From contig NC_013960.1 of NCBI RefSeq assembly GCF_000024725.1, positions 3,210,001 to 3,274,000 of the forward strand: a stretch of 64,000 nucleotides of DNA. Direction: 5' to 3'. Source of the stretch: Nitrosococcus halophilus Nc 4. GTDB lineage: Bacteria > Pseudomonadota > Gammaproteobacteria > Nitrosococcales > Nitrosococcaceae. This document shows positions 18,169-27,298 of the stretch, one piece after another. Within the stretch, counting starts at the first letter, position 1. Each line of letters starts with the position of its first letter. The notes under the pieces are model-generated. The model made no database searches. It saw only the letters and a program-made list of their open reading frames with translations, and was not told the origin of the DNA. The position numbers and the translations under genes were made by a program.

Positions 18169-18336
18169 AGGAATTTCATCATGGTAAGAATATATTGAGA
18201 ATTTTCAGCCGTTGGGGATTACCGAATCCTTCATGATAGGATAGAAGATACTTAAGATGGGAGAGAAGAGGAGACAACTCAATATTTATTCTCCCAATAT
18301 GTTTTGACATTTTCATATCCTATAGCGCTTCGCTCA

Positions 18337-18657
18337 TCAACAGAGCAATGAAAGACGGTACTCTAACTCACGGACTTGGGCCTGTAGCCGTTCCCTCTCT
18401 TCTAACAACTCGACAGCCAATATCGCCCCTGCCATATTGACCTCTAAATCCTCAGAAAGACGCAGTACTTGGCGTACACGACGGGCAGCGACACCAGGGA
18501 AAAGCCACTGCTCTGGCCGGCTACCTTGAGGATTAAGCAAACCCAGCTCTACCATCTCGAAGACAGTTTCGGGAGTAATTCCGCAGATCTCCGTCAATTC
18601 CGTTAGGGTGAAGTGATCCTCATCAATCACCACGCCCGTCACAACTGAATTTTTCAT
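18337..18657 (-). CDS. cbpM: Chaperone modulator CbpM
   Basis: A 106-residue MerR-like helical protein that binds the J-domain of CbpA and blocks its co-chaperone and DNA-binding activity. The sequence has the usual winged-HTH opening (FTLTELTEICGITPETVFEMVELGLL) and a C-terminal coiled coil (LLEERERLQAQVRELEYRLS). It starts 3 bases after cbpA on the same strand, the standard arrangement. Transcribed with cbpA and probably with the potassium uptake genes upstream. Confidence 0.9.
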   Translation of the reverse strand: MKNSVVTGVVIDEDHFTLTELTEICGITPETVFEMVELGLLNPQGSRPEQWLFPGVAARRVRQVLRLSEDLEVNMAGAILAVELLEERERLQAQVRELEYRLSLLC

Positions 18658-18660
18658 AGG

Positions 18661-19608
18661 TTACATTCCCAGCTTCCGACGAGGGTTAAAGGGCATGACG
18701 TTAGCAAGGTGGCGATAAGCTTCCCGTGCCGCTTCACTCTCCGCCTGGGGCAAAACCACTTGTAGCACCACATATTGATCACCGGGCGGGTTTCCCGGCA
18801 AGCCCCGGCCCTTGAGCCGTAAACGGTGACCGCTTTGAGAACCTGGAGGAATTTTCATTTTTACCTCACCGCCTAAAGTCGGCACGGAAAGATCCGCACC
18901 CAAGGCGGCCTCCCAGGGAGCGACGGGTAAATCCACATAAATATCCTTGCCCTCAGGGCGGTAGAAGGGATGAGGTTGAAACACCACCTCCAAGTAGAGA
19001 TCCCCTGGGCGTCCCCCACCCATTCCCGGAGAGCCCTGCCCCGATAACCGGATCTGCTGGCCCTGGGTTACCCCTTTAGGAATCTTAACCCGCAGACTGC
19101 GAGTACGGTTCACCACCTGCCCTTGGCGGTTGATTTCAGGGACTTGTAATGTAATCGTGCGCGTCGCCCCCTGATAGCTATCCTCTAAGCTGACCTCTAA
19201 CCGGGCGTGTTGGGATTCACCAGGCCTTCGAAATCCAGTTGTGGTCCGAGTCGTCCGGCGAAAGGGCGCACCACCAAAAAGTGATTCAAAAAATTCCCCT
19301 AAATCAGCAAAATCCGCTGCACCGAAACCACCCGGGCCAGACCAATAACGCTGTTCCCACTCCGGTGGCGGGCGAAATTCCTCTCCCGTTCTCCACCCTG
19401 AACCCAACTGATCGTAAGCGGCCCGTTTTTCCGGGTCTTTGAGTACCTCATAGGCTTCATTAATTTCCTTAAAATGCTCCTCCGCCTGAGGCTCCTTGCT
19501 CACATCCGGGTGGTACTTACGGGCCAAGCGCCGATAGGCCCCCTTAATTTCCTCCGGGGACGCGGTCCGAGGCAAGCCCATGATTTTGTAATAATCCTTA
19601 TATTCCAT
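18661..19608 (-). CDS. cbpA: DnaJ-class co-chaperone CbpA (curved DNA-binding protein)
   Basis: A 315-residue type II J-protein that stimulates DnaK ATPase. J-domain 1-70 with HPD at 33-35 (YHPDVSKEP), then a Gly/Phe-rich linker (WSGPGGFGAADFADLGEFFESLFGG), two beta-barrel substrate domains and a C-terminal dimerisation part. There is no zinc-finger, which separates it from DnaJ. It starts 2 bases after the TrkA-like gene, so the two genes are likely co-transcribed, an odd pairing of potassium uptake with a chaperone. Confidence 0.93.
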   Translation of the reverse strand: MEYKDYYKIMGLPRTASPEEIKGAYRRLARKYHPDVSKEPQAEEHFKEINEAYEVLKDPEKRAAYDQLGSGWRTGEEFRPPPEWEQRYWSGPGGFGAADFADLGEFFESLFGGAPFRRTTRTTTGFRRPGESQHARLEVSLEDSYQGATRTITLQVPEINRQGQVVNRTRSLRVKIPKGVTQGQQIRLSGQGSPGMGGGRPGDLYLEVVFQPHPFYRPEGKDIYVDLPVAPWEAALGADLSVPTLGGEVKMKIPPGSQSGHRLRLKGRGLPGNPPGDQYVVLQVVLPQAESEAAREAYRHLANVMPFNPRRKLGM

Positions 19609-19610
19609 GG

Positions 19611-20291
19611 CTATTTTTGGAAAACTTGAGAAGTGGATTGTTGCCGCTGCGGCGTCCAGCGCTCCTCTAGCTTGGCCAAATTCTGCCGATGGGTGATGAT
19701 CACCACTTCATCTTTGGCTTCCAGTAAGGTTTCTGCTTCTGGAATAAGAAATTCCTGGTTCCGATAAATACAAATCACCCGACTGTTCTCAGGTAAATTA
19801 AGCTTTTCAATAGTTCCTTTATCCTGTTCCCGGACCACGAATGAAAATACCCGAGCCACATCCCGAATCATTGTGGTGAGCTCTAAAGGATCTCGACCTT
19901 CAAACATATCGGCCAAATAGCGCCCAATGGTCCGAGCCGGAATAATGGTATCGTCCAGCCCCAACTCAATGCAGAGATGCTCCAATTCCGGATCTTCTAT
20001 CTTGGTTACGACCCGGGAAAATCCCAATGACCGCCCCACAAGACTAGCGAGGATATTGGCCTGATCATTACCCGTCAGACAATATAAAATATGCGTATCC
20101 GCTGGATCGGCTTGGCGTAAGATAGCAGGTTTGCTGCCATCGCCATGTAAAAACCCACAGTCAAGCTCTTCGGCCAAGACATCGATTCGCTCTTTTCTGC
20201 GCTCAACGAAAATCACCTCATGCCCTCGCTTCAAAAGTAAGCGGGCCGTCATCACTGCCAAAGAACTTGCCCCAATAAAAACCGCTCGCAT
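19611..20291 (-). CDS. TrkA/KtrA-type RCK subunit of potassium uptake
   Basis: A 226-residue cytosolic regulator with one TrkA_N (RCK) and one TrkA_C domain, the KtrA size, not the double-length TrkA of E. coli. It should form the gating ring for the TrkH-like pore encoded 50 bases upstream. The Rossmann fold opens with MRAVFIGASSLA, where the usual GxGxxG is degenerate; the acidic residue at the end of strand 2 (VIFVERRKERID) and HGDGSKP are kept. Nucleotide binding may be weakened, which is inference. TrkA_C lies at about 135-215. Confidence 0.88.
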   Translation of the reverse strand: MRAVFIGASSLAVMTARLLLKRGHEVIFVERRKERIDVLAEELDCGFLHGDGSKPAILRQADPADTHILYCLTGNDQANILASLVGRSLGFSRVVTKIEDPELEHLCIELGLDDTIIPARTIGRYLADMFEGRDPLELTTMIRDVARVFSFVVREQDKGTIEKLNLPENSRVICIYRNQEFLIPEAETLLEAKDEVVIITHRQNLAKLEERWTPQRQQSTSQVFQK

Positions 20292-20341
20292 TGTTCAAGC
20301 TAACCTTCTTAATAATAATAGAAGCAAAGCAGCCGACTACC

Positions 20342-21751
20342 TCACCGGAATTGAGCCCGCCGCCCTATCCAAGTACGAGGATAGCAGAGAACCAACAAGG
20401 CAATAATCTCCAACCGGCCAAGCAGCATATCGATACAAAGCAAAAGTTTTAAGAGAGGATGCAGTTCAGGGCCAGTAATTCCAGTGGAAAGACCAACCGT
20501 CCCCGTTGCCGATATCACCTCGAACAGCGCATCTAAGGGAGGCTCCCCCAAAAGCACAAATACTAACCATGAAAGCATCACCACCAACCCAAACAGCACA
20601 ATCAGTAACAGAATCTGCTGGATTTCCTCTTCCTGCAAAACTTTCCCCGCCAGTCTAGGTTTGTGGACAGCCTGGGGGGGAAGGGCCGTACGCTCAATAA
20701 GCAGCTGAACCAATCGCAAAAAAATTAACAGCCGCAATATCTTGATACCCCCGGCGGTAGAACCGATTCCCCCTCCCACACTCATCATCCCCATCAACCA
20801 TAATTTCGAGGCAGGATCCAGAGCCGCCACCTCAAGGTTACTAAAACCGGCTGTAGTCAGGGCGGAAAAACCAAGCAGCAAGCCTTGGGAAAAACTCTCC
20901 GCCCAAGACGCCGCGCCCCAGGCATCGAGGCGCCATGCCAGAATTCCTCCCCCCACCAACCCCATCAGTGATAAGGCCCGCAATTCCATATCAAAGGCAC
21001 GTAAATCCCTATTGGTCAGGGCTTGACGCCAACCCGAGTGATAAATAAGGTAGTAAAGTGGTAGGGGAATGGCGCCCCCCAAAGCCAACAAGATCACCGC
21101 CCAGCGAGCGATCTCGGTATCTAGTCCCAGTAAGCTCTCATCTGAAGGTGAAAAACCTCCCGTAGAAACGGCTGAGAGCCCGTAGCTCAGAGCACTGGAA
21201 AAATCCCCTAAAATGGCCCATAGCACCCATAATCCCCAACCAGTCAATACCCCATAGACCACCAACATCCGCCGAGCATGAGCCCTCGCCGTGGTAACCA
21301 ACCCCTCAGCGCCTCCAATGGGTTCAACTAACCGCCTGGCGGCCATATGCTGTCCCATGAGCAAGGCGACGGAAAGCACGACAATCCCCAGCCCCCCATA
21401 CCATTGCATCCAAGCCCGAGCGAAGAGAAAGGTCTGGGATTTATCCTCAACGGTGGCTAAGGTGGACAATCCCGTCGTGGTGATCGCAGACACGGCCTCA
21501 AAGAGGGCATCTAAAAAGGAAAGACCTTCGCCCATGAGGGGAAAACTCATGAACAGGGGAGCTAGAATAAAAGCAAGGGCAACTACGGTTAAGGCTTCAT
21601 TGGTCTGCACCTGGGTCGGTACAGGCAATCGTAACAGGGGAATGGTGAAGAAACTAAGAACAAGGATAACAACAAGGTAACGAAGGCTTAGTTCATACTC
21701 ATTAAAAATAACCGATGCCCCGAGAGGGGCAAGGGTCAGAATCGCCAGCAT
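20342..21751 (-). CDS. TrkH/KtrB-type potassium uptake pore protein
   Basis: Integral membrane pore of a Trk/Ktr potassium uptake system. Four selectivity-filter glycine motifs are visible, one per pore repeat: ITTTGLST, VSTGGFSP, LTTAGFSN and TGTVGLST, between about ten membrane segments. From the ATG at 21751 it is 469 residues. The same frame continues upstream to 21752-21829 with a segment (HGRVVAKYLGQLIA) that looks like the usual first helix of TrkH, but with no ATG, GTG or TTG, only CTG; the true start may be non-canonical. It is followed by its RCK partner, cbpA and cbpM. The Thr/Gly filters suggest potassium or sodium-linked potassium uptake. Confidence 0.9.
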   Translation of the reverse strand: MLAILTLAPLGASVIFNEYELSLRYLVVILVLSFFTIPLLRLPVPTQVQTNEALTVVALAFILAPLFMSFPLMGEGLSFLDALFEAVSAITTTGLSTLATVEDKSQTFLFARAWMQWYGGLGIVVLSVALLMGQHMAARRLVEPIGGAEGLVTTARAHARRMLVVYGVLTGWGLWVLWAILGDFSSALSYGLSAVSTGGFSPSDESLLGLDTEIARWAVILLALGGAIPLPLYYLIYHSGWRQALTNRDLRAFDMELRALSLMGLVGGGILAWRLDAWGAASWAESFSQGLLLGFSALTTAGFSNLEVAALDPASKLWLMGMMSVGGGIGSTAGGIKILRLLIFLRLVQLLIERTALPPQAVHKPRLAGKVLQEEEIQQILLLIVLFGLVVMLSWLVFVLLGEPPLDALFEVISATGTVGLSTGITGPELHPLLKLLLCIDMLLGRLEIIALLVLCYPRTWIGRRAQFR

Positions 21752-21896
21752 AGCGATTAACTGACCCAGGTATTTTGCAACTACCCGGCCGTGAACGGCA
21801 TAGCTGAGAGTCGAAGTTCCTTCGTCCAGAGTCGCCTCTCTTCCAAACGATGACGATGACTAGATAGAATCCCCCCTGCTCCTTCAGCTACTCGCT

Positions 21897-22430
21897 TCAT
21901 CCCATCAACCCAGAAGCCAGGGGACCGCCCACCAAAAACACTATCAACAGATGCCCTAGAGATAGACCGAGAGCCGGCAAAAACCCCCAAGATAAAGCAG
22001 ACTTTAGCAGAACAGTATTGATCAGCACTTTCCATAGCAAAAGCGGGAGCGTTAAAAAAGTGACTACCCGAGTAAAACGTTCTTCAGGAAGCGGCAAATC
22101 CCCTAAAAGAAAAGAGAGAAACAACTGGGCAATGCACACCACAACCCCCGCACAAGCCATTGCTGTCAACGTTTGCAAGATTCGATTACCGAATTTGAGC
22201 AACGTCAAGGGCACACCAGCCACCAAAACGAGCAGTAGGGCATCGAATACTCCCAAAAACCCTGCGGCCGCTATTGAGTGATCCAAGGATTCTACCCACA
22301 TCCGGCCCAAAATATAGGCTATCAAGCTCCCAGTAAGGAGCGCAGTTGAAGAAGGCAATTTCTGCGGTCCGGCATCTAACCGACATATCACATATAATGC
22401 CTTGACAAAATCAATTATTTTTGAGAACAT
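21897..22430 (-). CDS. Membrane protein of unknown function (Yip1-like size and topology)
   Basis: A 177-residue inner-membrane protein with five to six hydrophobic segments (for example ALLLVLVAGVPLTLL, VVVCIAQLFLSFLLG, LLLWKVLINTVLL). I take the ATG at 22430 because AAAGGTGG lies 7 bases ahead; an earlier Met at 22457 adds nine residues without that site. It precedes the potassium uptake genes by about 145 bases on the same strand. No motif points to a function; resemblance to the Yip1 family is only in topology. Confidence 0.6.
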   Translation of the reverse strand: MFSKIIDFVKALYVICRLDAGPQKLPSSTALLTGSLIAYILGRMWVESLDHSIAAAGFLGVFDALLLVLVAGVPLTLLKFGNRILQTLTAMACAGVVVCIAQLFLSFLLGDLPLPEERFTRVVTFLTLPLLLWKVLINTVLLKSALSWGFLPALGLSLGHLLIVFLVGGPLASGLMG

Positions 22431-22457
22431 TTTCGGCCCACCTTTGTAAGGCACCAT

Positions 22458-22787
22458 TAGCGGTGCATTTTCTTATTTTCCAAAGCGGTAACAGCCCTTT
22501 CTGTTACTATTCCACGCTTTTCGCCGACTCTCCCGGCCTTTCGTTCTCCCCTTGCCTATCGTCATCAGCTAGGAAATTTATATCCCTTAGGGTTGATACT
22601 AACCTTTACAAAGAAAGGGCCGACTATAACGCAATAACTCGTTCCATGCCATATCATCTCATGAAAAAAACGAAGCTTTTTTTTGTAAAACTTAACTTAA
22701 TCAAATAATTATAACTTATGATTGCTAGAGGACAGGGCCACGCGAAGACAAAACTCCACGTGGCATATCATCCATTGCTAGGCTGGA
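22458..22787. other. Intergenic region between the membrane-protein and cupredoxin genes
   Basis: 330 bases upstream of the minus-strand membrane gene and downstream of the cupredoxin gene. A plus-strand frame of 95 codons (22421-22708) crosses it but has low-complexity Ser/Phe content, starts inside a neighbouring gene and has no ribosome site. GCCACG and CGTGGC at about 22737-22763 make a weak hairpin that could end the cupredoxin transcript. Confidence 0.4.
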
Positions 22788-24590
22788 TTAGTGGAGGGGA
22801 TCGCGCTGCTTTGGTGTCAGTTGCTCTTTCCAGGGCTGAGGCAAATTCTGTACCCAACCATTATAGACCACAGGAATAGGAAGCAGACCTTGCCCCCCCA
22901 TCCCTGGATTGGCGGTAATAGTGTCATCCATGGCGGTCTCCGGAGTGGCGGTCAACAGGATCCTGCCTACCACTTTAGCATCGGAAGGATCTTCATCGCC
23001 GTTCGGATCGATATCCACTACCTGAAGCGTGTTCGCCGCCTGGCTGCTGATATAAGCATAGTATCCTCCACCCTTCTTAGCCCCGAATTGCACCCCATGG
23101 CAGCCGGCATCGCAAGGCAGGGAGGCCACCAGTTCATCCTTTCGGGTGTCCACGATGGTAATGGTGTCGGTCAAAATATTGGCTGTCACCATGGCGATAC
23201 CATCCGGGCTCACCGGGGTCTGGATCGGCAATCCGCCCACCGGGCCGGTGATCTCTCCCGTGAGCGGATTGTAATTCTGCAAGAGATTAATGGTTTTCAA
23301 CACCTCACCTGTTTGAGTTTCAATCAAAGTGAAGGTGCTATCAAGAAAATTCGCCACATAATACTTGCTAGAATCAGGCATCATGCCAGTAGCAATGGGA
23401 TGGGCTTCTAAGGTGCCGGTGGGGACGATCTCTAGGACTTCGTCCCTCCAAAAATCATAGATCGTCGAGTCCCCCGTGAAAACGTTGGGGGTTACCATGG
23501 TCATGCCATCATGTCCCATCCAGTGGGCATGGGGCCCTGGCCTGCCAATATCGATCTCCCGCTCCACACCGTTGGCGAGAGGGGCCAACTCAACCACCGA
23601 TTCTTGGTCATCGGAACCATTGAGAGAGACGTGTAGTTGGTCGGTATCTACCCGGGTCATCACATGGGCTGGCGCTTCGCCCACCGTTATTCGGTCTATC
23701 AACTGGCCTGTTTCTCGCTCGAATAGGGTCAGCTTGCTATCAAACCATTCGGTGACATAAATCAGATTCTGGTCCCGATCAGTCCACATATTGTGGGGAT
23801 TGTTCATCTCGATATGGGGCAAAGAGACTTTCCGTGTGACCTCCCAAGTGGTGGCATCCACGGCCGTTGCAGTCCCTGGCTTTTCTTTATCCGCCGTAGT
23901 TTCAAACTGGGTATCCACCCAGACTTCTCCTACGCCTTCTCGGGATGGAGTTAAGAGGGCAGGTAATTCAGTATCATTGCCATATCGGGCGTTTAACACC
24001 TGGGGTAGATTGACTACTGCGCCGCCAGCGATGCGTACGTTAACATTCGGATAGCTGACATGCCAGGGCTCCGTGGAAGCAAAATTCTGCCAATTGGCAG
24101 GTTCAGTCAGGATAAAAAATCCTCGCAGCAGCCGGGTAGCCAAATCACTGCTGGTGGGTACCGTGATCCCATTGATGAGCGTAATGTTTTCACCAAGATC
24201 TAGCCCTTCTGTTGTGGGATCGTCCACCACTACGGCTCCCAACATGTAGGGATGAATCTGGCAAAAAAAGACATACAACCCCGGGGTCGTTAACTCTACC
24301 TCCGCACTTCCCTTTTGAGGGTCAGTGTCAAAGGGCATATTGGCAGCACCAGCAGGATAGAGCAGGCTGGTCATAGTGTGAACCGTATTCGATTCCCCCT
24401 TGAACCGGACCTCTACCCCAGGAGTCCCCACACCCAACGAACCCGCACCTGCTACCGGACCGGCAGCATTTCTGAACCAACGACCTGGCCCATCATTGAG
24501 TTCAAAGACAGTCCGATTACTTCCCTTATCCCCCAAGGCTAAGCCGGGGAAAACGAATACCAAAATAAGTACATATTCAATCATTCTCAT
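22788..24590 (-). CDS. Secreted cupredoxin / YVTN beta-propeller fusion protein
   Basis: A 600-residue exported protein: signal peptide 1-20, a type-1 copper domain to about 125, a linker, and a beta-propeller from about 250. The copper ligands are His71 (NTVHTMTS), Cys110, His113 and Met116 (FCQIHPYM), a Cx2Hx2M loop. The propeller has YVTN-like strands (LIYVTEWFDSKLTLFE, YYVANFLDSTFTLIE) and His at blade entries: 259, 266, 309, 354, 356, 360, 397 and 498, plus Cys493 and Cys497. This resembles nitrous oxide reductase built in reverse, though the sequence is not NosZ. It may be a periplasmic copper enzyme or electron carrier. Monocistronic. Confidence 0.8.
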   Translation of the reverse strand: MRMIEYVLILVFVFPGLALGDKGSNRTVFELNDGPGRWFRNAAGPVAGAGSLGVGTPGVEVRFKGESNTVHTMTSLLYPAGAANMPFDTDPQKGSAEVELTTPGLYVFFCQIHPYMLGAVVVDDPTTEGLDLGENITLINGITVPTSSDLATRLLRGFFILTEPANWQNFASTEPWHVSYPNVNVRIAGGAVVNLPQVLNARYGNDTELPALLTPSREGVGEVWVDTQFETTADKEKPGTATAVDATTWEVTRKVSLPHIEMNNPHNMWTDRDQNLIYVTEWFDSKLTLFERETGQLIDRITVGEAPAHVMTRVDTDQLHVSLNGSDDQESVVELAPLANGVEREIDIGRPGPHAHWMGHDGMTMVTPNVFTGDSTIYDFWRDEVLEIVPTGTLEAHPIATGMMPDSSKYYVANFLDSTFTLIETQTGEVLKTINLLQNYNPLTGEITGPVGGLPIQTPVSPDGIAMVTANILTDTITIVDTRKDELVASLPCDAGCHGVQFGAKKGGGYYAYISSQAANTLQVVDIDPNGDEDPSDAKVVGRILLTATPETAMDDTITANPGMGGQGLLPIPVVYNGWVQNLPQPWKEQLTPKQRDPLH

Positions 24591-24823
24591 AACGCCACTC
24601 CCTCAGTACGGTACCAAATCACCTCGCCTTATGACCCTGTATGGTTACCGGTTTAAACACGTGAGCCAAGCGGCTATAATACTTGAGCGCCTACGATCCG
24701 GCTCACGCACTCACCCGAGAACTTAAACATTTTCAGCCCTAGCATCAAGCCCGTATTGGGCGCATGATAATCACTCATTTAGATACTGGCTTTAGCTATA
24801 AATTATTAGTCCCTTTCCCAATT

Positions 24824-25114
24824 ATGCCGCTTACCAAAAATCAAATACGCCATCTACGCGCTCTAGCCCACTCTCTAAAACCGGTTGTGATCATAGGCCA
24901 AAACGGGGTGACTGAAGCTGTACTAGAGGAAATAAACAACGCCTTAGAGCACCATGAACTGATTAAGATTAAAATCCAGGGGGCAGAACGGGAAGAACGT
25001 TCGGCAATGATTGAGCATGTCCTGGAGGCGACTCAAGCAGAGTTGGTGCAAATCATTGGCAGGATAGGCGTCTTTTACCGGCGTGGGGAAAAAGCCCGTT
25101 TGGTTCTACCTTAA
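24824..25114 (+). CDS. yhbY: CRM-domain RNA-binding protein YhbY
   Basis: A 96-residue ribosome-assembly protein of the YhbY family, which binds pre-50S particles. The whole chain is one CRM domain: LTKNQIRHLRALAHSLKPVVIIGQNGVTEAVLEEINNALEHHELIKIKI with the GxxG-type loop. I take the ATG at 24824, since the conserved start MPLTKNQ lies there and the length then matches the family; a frame from 24764 adds 20 unrelated residues. Here it is separate from its common rlmE/ftsH neighbours and convergent with the YihY gene. Confidence 0.92.
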   Translation: MPLTKNQIRHLRALAHSLKPVVIIGQNGVTEAVLEEINNALEHHELIKIKIQGAEREERSAMIEHVLEATQAELVQIIGRIGVFYRRGEKARLVLP

Positions 25115-25139
25115 GCTATTCACCTAGAAACGCTGTACC

Positions 25140-26510
25140 CTAGGCTGGGGCACTTACTCTCCCATTTGTCCTCGACTTAACCTGACCCCTTATTAAATCT
25201 TTTAAAGTAGCCTCCTCTAACGCCTGGTCCAAAGCCTGCTCAATTTTTTCCATGACCCCCTCTACAGCAGGTACTTTCAGGGTTGCCTGTTCCATGGGAA
25301 AATCCTGTTCTTCCGCCTGCCGAAGGATATCCAACGCTTTGCGTACAGGGATGGTATCCGGATCTTTTCTCAGTAAATAACTGGGAGGCTCATCACCGGT
25401 TTCTGTTATCAGATGCGCTTTCTTCAAGGGTTCTAAAAGTTCCTCTATTAAATAGCTGGGAAGACCCAAATGCTCACTCAAACCCTCTAACTTAGGCGGG
25501 GAGTGCCCCCTGTGGAATGCCTCCCCCACCTGAACCAGGATAAGTAGCCCTACCCGCTCTTTAAGGCGATTACTCAAGCGTAAAGGCTCTTTCTTCGTTA
25601 GGTTCATCATCTGAGGATTTTGTCGGTAATAGGCCACCTGCGCCCCCACCAAAAGGATAAGCCAACTAATATAGAGCCAAATCATAAAGAGAATCAGGAT
25701 AGCTAAGCTGGAATAAATGGCGTCGTATTTGGTCGAGGTGGTAATAAAAAAAGCGAAAAGGAGACCGATTGTCTCCCACAGCACCCCAGCCACAGCCCCC
25801 CCCACCAAAGCATTACCGAATCTCACCTTGGTGTTAGGGAGAAAGGCATAGATAAAGGTAAAACCGCCGATGACCAGTAGATAGGGCAACAACTTGCTCA
25901 TCGCCACCAAAGCCTTGCCCAAAACCTCAAACTCCAAGAGGGTTTGAATAAAACTGGTTTGCATGACCGATGCCGTCGCACCCACCGCTGAAAATACCAG
26001 CACCGGACCAATCAACAGCACACTAAGATAATCACTAAAACGCCGCAGAAAAGGACGCTCCCTCTTAATCCGCCAGACATGATTAAAGGCGCTCTCAATC
26101 TTCTGGATGAGGGAGACCACGGTATAAAACAGCAGCCCTAGACCTATCGATCCCAAGGCGCCCACCTTCAAATTTTCCACATATTGGATAATTCTGGTGG
26201 TAATCTCCTCGGCTCGCGGTCCCAAGGGCAACAGAAAATGATGCAACACCGGTTCCATTTGGTTGTGGACGCCAAAAGCCTTAAGCACGGAAAAACTGAC
26301 TGCCAACAAGGGGGCCAGGGAAAGCAGCGTGGTGTAAACCAAGCTGGTAGCCCGCAAGGTAAGCTCTCCCTCAAAAAATTCCCGCGACACTACATAGGTA
26401 AGCTTAAGCTTGGGGCGCAAAAAGGCCTGCCAGCGGCGTTCCTGCCCCTCTTCCGGAGGCTTTAACCCTTGCTTTACACGCGTCTTAGTCTCTTGCCAAA
26501 GAGTTCCCAT
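25140..26510 (-). CDS. YihY/BrkB family inner-membrane protein with C-terminal extension
   Basis: A 456-residue protein. Residues about 35-300 form the YihY (formerly RNase BN) domain with six membrane segments and its landmark motifs LRATSLVYTTLLSLAPLLAV, IGLGLLFYTVVSLIQKIESAFNHVWRI and SILAILILFMIWLYISWLILLVGAQVAYY. The last 150 residues form a soluble part with a winged-helix look (FHRGHSPPKLEGLSEHLGLP) that most short family members lack. The substrate is unknown; RNase activity is not supported for this family. It is followed by no gene and preceded by the slipin/NfeD pair at 17 bases. Confidence 0.88.
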   Translation of the reverse strand: MGTLWQETKTRVKQGLKPPEEGQERRWQAFLRPKLKLTYVVSREFFEGELTLRATSLVYTTLLSLAPLLAVSFSVLKAFGVHNQMEPVLHHFLLPLGPRAEEITTRIIQYVENLKVGALGSIGLGLLFYTVVSLIQKIESAFNHVWRIKRERPFLRRFSDYLSVLLIGPVLVFSAVGATASVMQTSFIQTLLEFEVLGKALVAMSKLLPYLLVIGGFTFIYAFLPNTKVRFGNALVGGAVAGVLWETIGLLFAFFITTSTKYDAIYSSLAILILFMIWLYISWLILLVGAQVAYYRQNPQMMNLTKKEPLRLSNRLKERVGLLILVQVGEAFHRGHSPPKLEGLSEHLGLPSYLIEELLEPLKKAHLITETGDEPPSYLLRKDPDTIPVRKALDILRQAEEQDFPMEQATLKVPAVEGVMEKIEQALDQALEEATLKDLIRGQVKSRTNGRVSAPA

Positions 26511-26527
26511 CGGTAATACCTAGAGCC

Positions 26528-27298
26528 CTATTCACTGGTTTCATTTTTGCGATGAGCGGCAGCCCCCAATAGCGGTGTAATCAGATCGAGGGGTAAAGGG
26601 AAAACCACGGTTGAACTTTGTTGATTAGAAATGTCTTTGAGAGTCTGTAAATAGCGCAACTGGATCGCTCTGGGGTCCACCGACAAAATCTTAGCGGCCT
26701 CCAACAGCTTATCGGCTGCTTGTTTCTCCCCTTCCGCATTGATGATCTTGGCCCGCCGGGAACGTTCGGCTTCCGCTTGTTGGGCAATGGCACGGATCAT
26801 GCTTTCATCGAGATCCACATGCTTAATCTCCACATTAGCCACCTTGACTCCCCAGGCATCGGTTTGTTCATCCAGAATCTGTTGGATATCGTTGTTGAGC
26901 TTGTCCCGTTCGGCCAGCATCTCATCCAGATCATGTTGGCCTAATACCGAACGCAAGGTGGTCTGTGACAATTGGCTAATAGCCGTATCGTAATCTTCCA
27001 CTTGGATAATAGCATTCTCCGGATCAACAACCCGATAGTAAATCACCGCATTGACCTTCACCGACACATTGTCTTTGGAAATGACATCTTGGCTCGGCAC
27101 ATCCAACACCACAGTTCGCAACGACACCCTCACCATCTGTTGAATACCGGGGATAAGAATAATCAGCCCAGGACCTTTCACCTTCCAAAACCGCCCCAGC
27201 ATAAAAATAACGCCCCGCTCATATTCTCGCAGGATGCGGATAGCGAGAACAAGAAAAGCAACAACCACTGCCAACACATAATAGAGCGCCTCAATCAT
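26528..27298 (-). CDS. Slipin (stomatin/prohibitin family) membrane protein
   Basis: A 256-residue SPFH protein: one N-terminal membrane hairpin (6-22), then the band-7 domain ([45 protein letters not shown]) and a coiled coil ([27 protein letters not shown]). It overlaps the upstream NfeD gene by 8 bases. In this pairing the NfeD serine protease cleaves the slipin C terminus, and the pair is thought to organise membrane microdomains. Its C terminus (residues 230-256) would be the cleavage target. Confidence 0.93.
   Translation of the reverse strand: MIEALYYVLAVVVAFLVLAIRILREYERGVIFMLGRFWKVKGPGLIILIPGIQQMVRVSLRTVVLDVPSQDVISKDNVSVKVNAVIYYRVVDPENAIIQVEDYDTAISQLSQTTLRSVLGQHDLDEMLAERDKLNNDIQQILDEQTDAWGVKVANVEIKHVDLDESMIRAIAQQAEAERSRRAKIINAEGEKQAADKLLEAAKILSVDPRAIQLRYLQTLKDISNQQSSTVVFPLPLDLITPLLGAAAHRKNETSE

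Noticed and set aside
18181-18198. AAAGGA followed by an ATG that opens only five codons after the YeeE/YedE pair
   Set aside because: It may be the start of a lost third gene, but five codons cannot be supported as a gene and no similar sequence follows.
22421-22708. A 95-codon plus-strand frame between the membrane-protein and cupredoxin genes
   Set aside because: Starts inside the neighbouring gene, has no ribosome site, and encodes a Ser/Phe-rich low-complexity chain without motif.
22791-23411. A 206-codon plus-strand frame opposite the cupredoxin gene
   Set aside because: It mirrors codon bias of the real minus-strand gene and lacks any domain or start signal.
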